This document shows positions 15,168 through 21,782 of a DNA stretch of 21,782 nt, piece after piece; the first letter of the stretch is position 1; each line of letters begins with the position of its first letter. This DNA comes from Candidatus Omnitrophota bacterium. Lineage in GTDB: Bacteria > Omnitrophota > Gorgyraeia > Duberdicusellales > Duberdicusellaceae. The DNA lies in assembly GCA_015486615.1 (NCBI GenBank), contig WFRI01000003.1, positions 1 to 21,782 of the forward strand, in the 5' to 3' direction. The notes under the pieces are model-generated. The model saw nothing but the letters and a program-made list of their open reading frames with translations, did no database searches and was not told the DNA's origin. The translations under genes were made by a program, and so were the position numbers.

Positions 15168-16776
15168 AAAACACTCTGCCTTCTTTTTCTTTTTAGGCGT
15201 TGTCCTTTTTCTCCCTTTGGCCGGTTCTGCTCAAAGCCGCTGGCCGCAGCGGGGAGGAGCAATAGTTTTGTCCAGCATAGGAAGCCCGCGCACGCTTATT
15301 CCTTTATTAGCCACTGATTCGGCTTCGTCTATAATTTGCTCTTTTATTTACAACGGCTTGTTGAAATACGATAAGAATCTTAACTTAACCGGAGATTTAG
15401 CGCGGTCCTGGGAGGTTTTAGACAACGGCAGGAAAATAATTTTCCACCTTAAAAAAGGTATCAAATGGCATGACGGCGTAGAATTTACTGCTGAAGATGT
15501 CAGGTTTACCTACCAGAAACTAATTGACCCTAAAGTTATCACTCCTTACAGCAGTGATTTTCAGAGAATTAAAAGATTGGCTGTCCGGGGAAAATACACA
15601 GTTGAGGTAATTTACAAAGAGCCTTTTTCACCGGCTCTCTCCAGCTGGACAATGCCGATAATCCCTGAGCATATTTTAAAAAATGAGGACTTAAACACTA
15701 CCTCTTACGCCAGGCATCCTATAGGCACAGGGCCTTATAAATTTCACAAATGGTCGGTCTGCCGGGGAATAGTTGAACTTACCGCATTTAAAGATTATTT
15801 TGAAGGAAAACCTTTTGTCAGCCGGATAGTTTTTAGAGTTATTCCGGATACAGCCACTCTTTTTTTAGAGGTTCTAACTCAGGGTGTAGACAACGCTTCA
15901 CTTACTCCTTTACAGTATTTAAAACACGCTAATACGCCTTTGTTCAGGAAACACTACCGCAAGTTCACTTATCCGTCTCACGGGTTTTTGTATATGGGGT
16001 ATAATCTGAATAACTTTTTCTTCCGTGATAAAAGAGTGCGCCAGGCTTTGAATTATGCTGTGGACAAAAACGAGATTATAAAAGCAGTATATTTAGGCCA
16101 GGCAGAAGTTTCTACCGGGCCGTTTACCCGGGACAGCTGGGCTTATGATTTTAACAGCCGGCCTGCGGAGTTTTCTCCCCTGCGCGCAAAAGAACTGCTT
16201 AAACAAGCCGGGATTTACGACAGTGATTCAGACGGCATTCTGGACAAGAACGGCAGGCCTTTTAAATTTACTATTTTTACCAACCAAGGGAATATGGAAA
16301 GGAAAATGGCTGCTGAAATAATCCAGAAAAGGCTGGCTGATATTGGAATAAAAGTAAGTATCAGAGTTGTTGAGTGGACAGTGTTTATTGACCGGATTAT
16401 AAAAAAGAAGAAATTTGATGCCGTGCTTTTGGGCTGGAGTCTGTCGCAGGATCCGGATGTTTACAGCCTTTTCCATTCTTCCCAAACATCAGAGGGAGAA
16501 TTTAATTTCATCGGCTATAAAAACCCGGAAGTTGACGAACTTTTAGTGCAGGCAAGGAGGGAATTTGACAAAGAGAGGAGGAAGGAATTATATTACAAAG
16601 TGCGCAGGCTTATTTATGATGACCAGCCGTATATGTTTATTTGTTCGCCTTATAGTTTGTCTTGTATTCATAAAAGGTTTATTGGGGTCTGTCCGAAAAA
16701 AGGCGGGTATTGGTATAATTTTATAAAATGGTGGGTGCCTAAGCAGAAGCAAATCCATATAACTGCAGGCTTTTAA
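15124..16776 (+). CDS. Peptide/nickel-type ABC transporter binding protein (DppA/OppA family)
   Basis: Periplasmic solute-binding protein (SBP family 5) that delivers peptides or similar solutes to the permeases encoded next. Family signatures are WHDGVEFTAEDVRFTYQKL, the RHPIGTGPYKFHKW segment, DKRVRQALNYAVDKNEI and the ending region RRLIYDDQPYMFI. A signal peptide with a phenylalanine-rich core (FFFFLGVVLFLPLAGSA) probably ends after AGSAQ. There is no lipobox Cys, so the mature protein should be soluble in a periplasm. The start is uncertain: ATG 15124 overlaps secG by 44 bases and has no good ribosome site, while CTG 15157, nearer the signal peptide core, is an alternative. Ligand cannot be predicted. 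Confidence 0.92.
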   Translation: MLNPQKNRLILLLSKKHSAFFFFLGVVLFLPLAGSAQSRWPQRGGAIVLSSIGSPRTLIPLLATDSASSIICSFIYNGLLKYDKNLNLTGDLARSWEVLDNGRKIIFHLKKGIKWHDGVEFTAEDVRFTYQKLIDPKVITPYSSDFQRIKRLAVRGKYTVEVIYKEPFSPALSSWTMPIIPEHILKNEDLNTTSYARHPIGTGPYKFHKWSVCRGIVELTAFKDYFEGKPFVSRIVFRVIPDTATLFLEVLTQGVDNASLTPLQYLKHANTPLFRKHYRKFTYPSHGFLYMGYNLNNFFFRDKRVRQALNYAVDKNEIIKAVYLGQAEVSTGPFTRDSWAYDFNSRPAEFSPLRAKELLKQAGIYDSDSDGILDKNGRPFKFTIFTNQGNMERKMAAEIIQKRLADIGIKVSIRVVEWTVFIDRIIKKKKFDAVLLGWSLSQDPDVYSLFHSSQTSEGEFNFIGYKNPEVDELLVQARREFDKERRKELYYKVRRLIYDDQPYMFICSPYSLSCIHKRFIGVCPKKGGYWYNFIKWWVPKQKQIHITAGF

Positions 16777-16806
16777 AGTTTTCTAAAAAAACTACTGAGA
16801 TAAACG

Positions 16807-17781
16807 ATGGGAAAATACATATTAAAAAGGATGATTAATTTAGCGGTTTTGTTTGTAGGCATTACTGCGATTTCTTTTGCTGTAATCAAACTTGCCCCGG
16901 GTTCGCCGGCAGGCATTTATTCTTTTAATGCCAAAGTTAAAACAGATGTGTCTAAACGGATAGAAAAACTTTACGGTTTAGATAAACCTTTATGGCAGCA
17001 GTATTGGATATGGTTTAAGAATATTTTAAAACTTGACTTTGGCACTTCTCTTACTGACGGCAGGAAAGTTATAGACGAGATAAAGGAGAGAATACCAATT
17101 ACTTTAGGGATTAATTTGATTGTTATGTTTATAATTTTTTCTGTTTCTATTCCTTTGGGGCTTTGGGCCGGGTATAAGCAGGGAGGATTGTTTGACAAAT
17201 TCACTACAATTTTAGTTTTTGCCGGGTTTGCTGTGCCTTCCTTTTGGCTGGCGCTCTTGCTTATGCAGTATTTCGGAGTGGATTTAGGATGGTTTCCAAT
17301 ATCCGGGCTGGTATCTGTAGATTTTGATTATTTTACTTTGCCGCAAAAGATTTTTGATGTTGCTAAACATTTAGTTTTGCCGGTGTTTGTGGCAAGCTTT
17401 GGCTCTTTGGCCGGGCTTTCGCGTTACAGCCGGTCTAAAACTATAGAAATAACCCGGGCAAATTATATCCGGGCGGCTTTGTCTAAAGGCCTGCCGGTAA
17501 GAATTATAGTTTACAGGCATATTTTAAAAGGGGTTATGCTGCCGGTAATAACTATTTTGGGACTTTCTGTCCCCGGCCTTTTAGGCGGCAGTGTTGTTTT
17601 TGAAACAATATTTTCTATTCCCGGGATGGGGCTTTTATTTTACCAGGCAGTGATGATGCGGGATTATACTTTAATTATGGGGCTTTTAGTTATCAGCGCA
17701 GTGCTTACTTTGATAGGCAATATGCTGGCAGATTTGGCGTATGCCTGGGCAGATCCCAGAATAAGGTATAGGAGAAATTAG
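16807..17781 (+). CDS. ABC transporter permease (DppB/OppB family)
   Basis: Inner-membrane permease subunit, 324 residues, about six transmembrane helices. It opens with the typical MGKYILKRMINLAVLFVGITAISFAVIKLAPGSP-type first helix, contains YGLDKPLWQQYW and LKLDFGTSL, and has the ATPase-coupling EAA loop around EITRANYIRAALSKGLP (near residue 218-234). It ends with the family's ADLAYAWADPRIRY. GAGA lies 7 bases upstream of the ATG. It follows the binding-protein gene by 30 bases. Confidence 0.95.
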   Translation: MGKYILKRMINLAVLFVGITAISFAVIKLAPGSPAGIYSFNAKVKTDVSKRIEKLYGLDKPLWQQYWIWFKNILKLDFGTSLTDGRKVIDEIKERIPITLGINLIVMFIIFSVSIPLGLWAGYKQGGLFDKFTTILVFAGFAVPSFWLALLLMQYFGVDLGWFPISGLVSVDFDYFTLPQKIFDVAKHLVLPVFVASFGSLAGLSRYSRSKTIEITRANYIRAALSKGLPVRIIVYRHILKGVMLPVITILGLSVPGLLGGSVVFETIFSIPGMGLLFYQAVMMRDYTLIMGLLVISAVLTLIGNMLADLAYAWADPRIRYRRN

Positions 17782-17809
17782 GGGGTAAGTTTCCGGATAC
17801 CGAGTTTAG

Positions 17810-17838
17810 CAACTTTTTAAGACTGTCTTAAAAAGTTG
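17810..17838. repeat. Dispersed palindrome, copy 3 (29 bp, perfect)
   Basis: CAACTTTTTAAGAC-T-GTCTTAAAAAGTTG: perfect 14-bp arms around a central T at 17824. It is identical in the arms to copy 1 at 3627-3665, but here lies inside a transport operon, between the two permease genes. Its end is 20 bases before the second permease start, where no clear ribosome binding site is seen. Confidence 0.85.
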
Positions 17839-17858
17839 GTTTTAATTTTAAGTTTAAT

Positions 17859-18662
17859 ATGGCACGCAGGATTGTAAAAAATAAGTTGTTTTTAACAGGT
17901 ATGGCAATAATTCTGCCTATTGCTTTTTTGTCAATATTTGCCCCTTTATTCTGCAGGTATAATCCCACGGATATAAATATAGAGAACGCTTTGCTTGCGC
18001 CTTCCTGGCAGCATCCTTTAGGCACGGATTCTTTAGGCCGGGATTTGTGGGCACGGATGCTTTACGGAGGCAGAGTCTCTTTATCTGTGGGGTTTGTGGC
18101 TGTGGGTATATCTGTAATTATCGGAGTTCTATTGGGGGCAGTTGCCGGTTTCTACGGCGGATGGGTTGACGAGGCAATTATGCGGTTTGTGGATATGATG
18201 TTGTGTTTCCCTTCATTCTTCCTTATCCTTACTTTGGCGGCTTTGTCTAAACCTTCAATATACATTATTATGTTTATTATAGGAATTACTAACTGGATGG
18301 GGCCGGCGAGGCTTATAAGGGCAGAAGTCCTCTCTTTAAAGGAGCAAAACTTTATTTTAGCCGCCAGGTCATTAGGCCTGCCTGAACATAGAATAATTAT
18401 CCGGCACTTAATACCTAATGCCATAGGCCCGGTTTTGGTTAATGCCACTTTAGGAATTGCCGCGGCTATTTTAGTAGAATCTTCTTTAAGTTTTTTAGGC
18501 CTGGGAGTTCAGCCTCCAATGCCTTCCTGGGGCAATATTTTAACTGATGCAAAGTCCACTTTGGGAGTTGGCTGGTGGATTACTTTATTCCCGGGATTAG
18601 CGATATTTATTACAGTTTTAGGATTTAATTTAATCGGCGAGGCTGTGCGCGACAGCTTGTAA
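17859..18662 (+). CDS. ABC transporter permease (DppC/OppC family)
   Basis: Second inner-membrane permease, 267 residues. It has the usual first helix (KNKLFLTGMAIILPIAFLSIFAPLF), then PLGTDSLGRDLWARMLYGGRVSLSVGF, a hallmark of the family. The coupling EAA loop is ILAARSLGLPEHRIIIRHLIPN, followed by SSLSFLGLGVQPPMPSWGNIL. The ATG at 17859 keeps the standard N-terminal length, but no Shine-Dalgarno is visible in the AT-rich sequence left by the repeat. Forms the channel with the preceding permease. Confidence 0.95.
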   Translation: MARRIVKNKLFLTGMAIILPIAFLSIFAPLFCRYNPTDINIENALLAPSWQHPLGTDSLGRDLWARMLYGGRVSLSVGFVAVGISVIIGVLLGAVAGFYGGWVDEAIMRFVDMMLCFPSFFLILTLAALSKPSIYIIMFIIGITNWMGPARLIRAEVLSLKEQNFILAARSLGLPEHRIIIRHLIPNAIGPVLVNATLGIAAAILVESSLSFLGLGVQPPMPSWGNILTDAKSTLGVGWWITLFPGLAIFITVLGFNLIGEAVRDSL

Positions 18663-18667
18663 AAGAT

Positions 18668-19456
18668 ATGGAATTTTTACTAAAAGCAGAAGATTTAAAA
18701 ATAAGTTTTAAACAGGGGGAAACAGAGTTTTCCGCAGTAAAAGGCATAAGTTTTTTTATAAGGCCGGGCCAGATATATTCTTTAGTCGGCGAAACCGGAT
18801 CCGGCAAAACTGTTACTGCCTTATCTTTATGCGGGCTTTTGGGCGGGGACAGCCGGGTTCAGGGCAGAATTTTATTTGATACAGGTAAAGGGGTTGTCAA
18901 TGTATTGGAAAGGAACAATTTTTTAAACCTGCGCGGCAGGTATATAAATTATATTTTTCAGGACCCTTTGTCCAGTCTTGATCCTTTAATGCGGGTAGGC
19001 TGCCAAATAGCCGAAGGCCTGCTTTGGCATAAGAAAATTCCGGCTAAGTCAGCATTTGACCAGGCTAAACAGAAATTAAGGGAAGTTTTAATAGACGATG
19101 TTGAGAGGGTGTTTTTTAGTTTTCCTCACCAGTTAAGCGGCGGCCAGGCTCAGAGAGTAATGATTGCCCAGGCTTTGGCTTTAGAATCAAAGTTGTTAAT
19201 TGCTGACGAGCCTACTTCCAGTCTGGATGTAACCGTGGAAATGGAAATAATCCGGCTGTTAAAAAGGCTGAGCCAGCGAAAGAACCTTGCGATTCTGTTT
19301 ATAACTCATGATTTGACTTTAGTGAAGTATTTAAGCGGAAGAGCAGGGGTTTTGCAGGGAGGCAGGATAATTGAGGAGTTTTCTGCCCGGGATATTTTTT
19401 CTGCCGGGCATAAGCCTTATACCCAAAAACTTATTGACAGTTGTATGATACTTTGA
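18668..19456 (+). CDS. ABC transporter ATPase (DppD/OppD family, short)
   Basis: First ATPase of the peptide-type importer, cytosolic face. Walker A GETGSGKT (41-48), Q-loop Q98 in IFQDP, signature LSGGQAQR (156-163), Walker B LLIADE (176-181) and switch H214 are all present, so it should hydrolyse ATP. At 262 residues it is about 60 shorter than typical DppD. It stops right after the HKPYTQKL segment and lacks the C-terminal oligo_HPY extension with its cysteine cluster. It starts 5 bases after the permease gene. Confidence 0.94.
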   Translation: MEFLLKAEDLKISFKQGETEFSAVKGISFFIRPGQIYSLVGETGSGKTVTALSLCGLLGGDSRVQGRILFDTGKGVVNVLERNNFLNLRGRYINYIFQDPLSSLDPLMRVGCQIAEGLLWHKKIPAKSAFDQAKQKLREVLIDDVERVFFSFPHQLSGGQAQRVMIAQALALESKLLIADEPTSSLDVTVEMEIIRLLKRLSQRKNLAILFITHDLTLVKYLSGRAGVLQGGRIIEEFSARDIFSAGHKPYTQKLIDSCMIL

Positions 19457-19461
19457 TTGGT

Positions 19462-20265
19462 ATGGCAAATCTTTTGATAAAAGCGGAAAAGGTGCGCAAA
19501 GCATATTCTTTAACCCGGGGCCTGACTGAATATAGAATACAGGCTTTGCAAGGGGTTGATTTCTTCCTGCCTTCAGGAATTGTTGCGGCAGTTGCCGGAG
19601 AGAGCGGTTCAGGAAAAACTACTCTGGCAAAAATTTTGGTTTCATTAGTTAAGCCGGATTACGGCCGTGTGTTTTATGCATTCGCGGCCGCAAAAGGCCG
19701 CCGCTCAGTATTCCGCCCGGGCAGGCTTCATTCTAATGTAAGCAATATCCATAAGGATGTCCAGATGGTTTTTCAAAACCCTTTTACCAGTCTTAACCCA
19801 AAAATGAAAATTTGGGAAATGCTTTATGAGCCTTTATATTACCAGCTTGGTGTGCCTAAGAAAAATATACGGCAAAGGATAGAGAAACTTTTGGATATGG
19901 TTAGTTTAAACAGGGATGTTTTAGAAAAGTATCCGTATCAATTAAGCGGCGGCCAGGCTCAGAGGGCGGCTATTGCCCGAAGTTTAGCCGTAGAGCCTAA
20001 AGTTTTAATTTGCGATGAGCCGGTTTCCAACTTAGATGTAATTACAGCCAAAGAAGTTATAGAAACTGTCCGCGGGCTAAAAAACAGGTTTTTAGAAAGC
20101 ATAGTGCTCATTTCCCATAATATAGCAATGCTGGCTAAGTATTCTGATTATATATATGTTATGTATAAAGGCAGGGTAGTAGAGGAGGGCAGGACTTCTG
20201 AGGTTATAAATTTTCCCCGGCATAGTTATACAGAAAAACTTATAAATTCTGCTATGCGGGTATAG
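19462..20265 (+). CDS. ABC transporter ATPase (DppF/OppF family, short)
   Basis: Second ATPase, pairing with the preceding one. Counting from ATG 19462 (267 residues): Walker A GESGSGKT (46-53), Q105 in MVFQNPFTSLNPKM, signature LSGGQAQR (161-168), Walker B VLICDE (181-186) and H219. I prefer ATG 19462 because family proteins begin close to LLIKAEKV and it lies five bases after the previous stop. An in-frame TTG at 19441 would add seven residues and overlap. The segment YAFAAAKGRRSVFRPGRLHSNVSN (about 72-95) replaces the usual short linker before the Q-loop and is unlike the family. Like its partner it ends just after HSYTEKL, with no C-terminal extension. Confidence 0.94.
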   Translation: MANLLIKAEKVRKAYSLTRGLTEYRIQALQGVDFFLPSGIVAAVAGESGSGKTTLAKILVSLVKPDYGRVFYAFAAAKGRRSVFRPGRLHSNVSNIHKDVQMVFQNPFTSLNPKMKIWEMLYEPLYYQLGVPKKNIRQRIEKLLDMVSLNRDVLEKYPYQLSGGQAQRAAIARSLAVEPKVLICDEPVSNLDVITAKEVIETVRGLKNRFLESIVLISHNIAMLAKYSDYIYVMYKGRVVEEGRTSEVINFPRHSYTEKLINSAMRV

Positions 20266-20313
20266 ATTTTTTTTAGAAAGTTGGTATAATGAGAGTCAAA
20301 TATCAAAATTACA

Positions 20314-20353
20314 TATTAAAATGCAAAATGTTTTTCCTTTTTGCATTTTGATA
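20314..20353. repeat. AT-rich inverted repeat (15-bp stem)
   Basis: TATTAAAATGCAAAA (20314-20328) pairs with TTTTGCATTTTGATA (20339-20353), including one G-T pair, around a 10-base loop. The gap also holds a TATAAT at 20285-20290 without a convincing -35 partner. Confidence 0.7.
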
Positions 20354-20399
20354 TGCCTGCCCCGTGGCGTAGATGGACGGGGTTATTTTGCATTTTGAT
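20339..20399. repeat. GC-rich hairpin flanked by 14-bp direct repeats
   Basis: TTTTGCATTTTGAT occurs at 20339-20352 and 20386-20399. Between them lies CCCCGT (20360-20365), an 11-base loop and ACGGGG (20377-20382), a perfect 6-bp GC stem in an AT-rich gap. Its left part (20355-20370) matches the repeat at the 3' end of the histidine kinase gene. The layout resembles a small inserted palindromic element with duplicated flanks. Confidence 0.6.
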
Positions 20400-20425
20400 T
20401 TAATTCTTAAAAAAAAGGGGGAGGA

Positions 20426-20995
20426 ATGAAGAAGTTTTTTGTATGCCTTTTAGTCCTTTGCTCTGTTGTTTTATATGTTCCTAATGGTTATTCCAAAGGA
20501 TTAAGCAGTATAGGCTTTCTTACCGGCTATATGAAAGGCAGTTTGGAAGACAAGCCTGATTATGAAGTAGTGCCGCTTATGTTAAGCTTCGGCTTTGATT
20601 TAAAACCGTTGGCAGAGAAAATAGGTGTTGATACTAAAGGTATTCTGGAATTCCAGGTTGAGCCGTTTATAAACCCTGTGATTGAGCCGGAAAACAGCAT
20701 TGAGACAGGAGTAAACCTTTTGATAAAATACGCATTTCCTTTAAATAAAAAACTTATGCCTTATATAAAATTTGGTGCAGGGCCTTCTTTTATGGGAATG
20801 GATATTCGGGAGCAGGGCACAAGGTTTAATTTTGTGGATACTGCCGGAGCCGGACTTTCCTGGTTTATTAAGAAGAATCTTTCTGTGGATTTAGAATACA
20901 GGTTTAGGCATCTTTCTAATGCAAGTATTGACAGTCCTAACAGAGGGGTGGAAACACATTCTGTACTTATGGGATTTTCCTGGAAATTCGAGTAA
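20426..20995 (+). CDS. PagL-like lipid A 3-O-deacylase
   Basis: A 189-residue protein with a signal peptide (MKKFFVCLLVLCSVVLYVPNGYS) and alternating beta-strand pattern, fitting a small outer-membrane beta-barrel of the PagL/acyloxyacyl hydrolase family. PagL removes the 3-O acyl chain of lipid A. The C-terminal strand pair has RFRHLSNASIDSPNRGVETHSV. H162, S164 and E176 have the same spacing (0, +2, +14) as the His-Ser-Glu triad of Pseudomonas PagL, and the protein ends in an aromatic-rich strand (FSWKF). The triad match is strong; overall similarity elsewhere is low. AGGGGGAGG lies upstream of the ATG. The stop overlaps the next gene's ATG in TAATG. Confidence 0.8.
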   Translation: MKKFFVCLLVLCSVVLYVPNGYSKGLSSIGFLTGYMKGSLEDKPDYEVVPLMLSFGFDLKPLAEKIGVDTKGILEFQVEPFINPVIEPENSIETGVNLLIKYAFPLNKKLMPYIKFGAGPSFMGMDIREQGTRFNFVDTAGAGLSWFIKKNLSVDLEYRFRHLSNASIDSPNRGVETHSVLMGFSWKFE

Positions 20996-21782
20996 TGCGG
21001 ATATTAGTTTCCGGCGGATGCGGTTTTGCCGGGTCCCACCTTGTCGACCGGCTTGTCCGTGACGGTCATAAAGTCAGGGTTATTGACTTGCTGGAGCCTC
21101 AGGTTCACTTAGGCAAAAAGCCTTCTTATTTAAATAAACACGCCGAATATATATTTGCGGATATCAGGGACAGGGATGCTTTAAAAAAAGCCTTAAAAGG
21201 GGCAGAGGTTATTTTCCACGAGGCGGCTCAGGTAGGAGTTGGCCAGTCTATGTATCAAATAGAAAAGTATGTCTCCCATAATACCTGCGGCACAGCAGTT
21301 CTTTTAGATTTGGTAGTTAACACAAAAAACAAAGTCAGGAAAATTATAGTTGCCTCATCTATGTCTATTTACGGAGAAGGCGCGTATAAATGTCCGAGAT
21401 GCGGGATAGTTTTTCCTTTGTTAAGGAAAGGAAGACAGTTAAAGCAGAAAAAATGGGAAGTATTTTGCCCGAAGTGCGGCAGAAAAACAAAACCTGTGCC
21501 TACTTCTGAAAATAAGCCTTTGTTTCCCACTTCAATTTATGCTACCACCAAGAGGTCGCAGGAAGAAATGGTGTTAGAAACTGGCATTGCTTATAAGATC
21601 CCGGCTGTGGCTTTGAGGTATTTTAATATTTACGGGCCCAGACAGTCTTTAAGCAACCCTTACACCGGAGTTGCAGCTATATTTTTATCAAGGGTAAAAA
21701 ATAATAACCCTCCTTTAATTTACGAAGACGGCAGGCAGACCCGGGATTTTATTTATGTTTCAGATATTGTGGAGGCAAATAT
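20995..21782 (+). CDS. NDP-sugar epimerase/dehydratase (extended SDR), partial
   Basis: Starts at ATG 20995 overlapping the previous stop and is cut by the window end after 262 codons. It is an NAD-dependent extended SDR of nucleotide-sugar metabolism. GGCGFAGSH (7-15) is the NAD-binding glycine motif, DIRD follows at 56-59, ASSMSIYGEG (120-129) holds the active-site Ser region, and YATTK (182-186) gives catalytic Tyr182 and Lys186. RYFNIYGPRQSLSNPYTGV and DGRQTRDFIYVSDIVEA are typical of rhamnose/galactose-type epimerases. An insertion between the Ser and Tyr motifs carries CPRCG and CPKCG (C133, C136, C158, C161), a zinc-ribbon-like set. Similar insertions are known in some dTDP-rhamnose 4-epimerase-like proteins, but the sugar cannot be named here. 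Confidence 0.9.
   Translation, partial: MRILVSGGCGFAGSHLVDRLVRDGHKVRVIDLLEPQVHLGKKPSYLNKHAEYIFADIRDRDALKKALKGAEVIFHEAAQVGVGQSMYQIEKYVSHNTCGTAVLLDLVVNTKNKVRKIIVASSMSIYGEGAYKCPRCGIVFPLLRKGRQLKQKKWEVFCPKCGRKTKPVPTSENKPLFPTSIYATTKRSQEEMVLETGIAYKIPAVALRYFNIYGPRQSLSNPYTGVAAIFLSRVKNNNPPLIYEDGRQTRDFIYVSDIVEAN

Noticed and set aside
14729..15262. 177-codon reading frame on the minus strand
   Set aside because: It lies opposite tpiA, secG and the binding-protein gene, which all have clear family motifs. Its translation is low-complexity (repeated SLTGFSLTGF from the secG tail repeat) and resembles no known fold.
19684..19701. GCGGCC/GGCCGC hairpin as an inserted element in the DppF-type gene
   Set aside because: The frame is intact and the stem is short. 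It may simply reflect Ala/Lys/Gly/Arg codons in a variable linker, although the linker itself is atypical.
1..21000. Other open frames on the minus strand and in alternative + frames (for example 307-645, 5558-5854, 10527-10880)
   Set aside because: All sit inside well-supported genes, show no recognisable domains and have no ribosome binding site; they are compositional shadows.

Overview
The window holds 22 protein-coding genes, all on the + strand, packed into short operons with frequent overlaps. The host is a diderm bacterium: it has a PagL-type outer-membrane lipid A deacylase and a periplasmic solute-binding protein with a non-lipoprotein signal peptide. Moderate GC, tight packing, AT-rich gaps full of small dispersed palindromes, and a gap/pgk/tpiA/secG run followed by a Dpp-type transporter together suggest an uncultivated lineage such as Candidatus Omnitrophota. 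That placement is inference from general character, not from a marker gene. No tRNA, rRNA, CRISPR array, transposase or phage gene was seen.

Layout. (1) 172-3624: a methyltransferase with a GNAT-like N-terminal region whose 5' end looks eroded, then a membrane-bound hybrid sensor (7TM-GAF-HisKA-HATPase) histidine kinase with no response regulator beside it. (2) 3625-3886: a regulatory gap with several inverted repeats, a possible promoter and a terminator-like hairpin. (3) 3887-6697: ribH, nusB, a PHP-family phosphoesterase and ribD. (4) 6822-8622: a MazG-type NTP pyrophosphohydrolase with a degenerate second domain, overlapped by a radical SAM protein of the spore-photoproduct-lyase-like class. 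(5) 8840-10868: a good sigma70-like promoter and two tandem galT-like genes, the first with the catalytic nucleophile His replaced by Arg. (6) 11037-15167: gap, a ferritin-like di-iron protein, pgk, tpiA and secG. (7) 15124-20265: a complete peptide/nickel-type ABC importer (binding protein, two permeases, two ATPases). Both ATPases lack the usual C-terminal extension. (8) 20426-21782: a PagL-like deacylase, then an NDP-sugar epimerase with a four-cysteine insertion, cut by the window end.

How it fits together. The central block is core carbon metabolism: entry of galactose-1-phosphate, the triose-phosphate half of glycolysis, and riboflavin synthesis. Around it are import, secretion and envelope genes. 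The most unusual features are the active/inactive GalT pair and two families of small palindromic repeats. One family recurs in three intergenic gaps. The other appears to have become the last codons of the histidine kinase.
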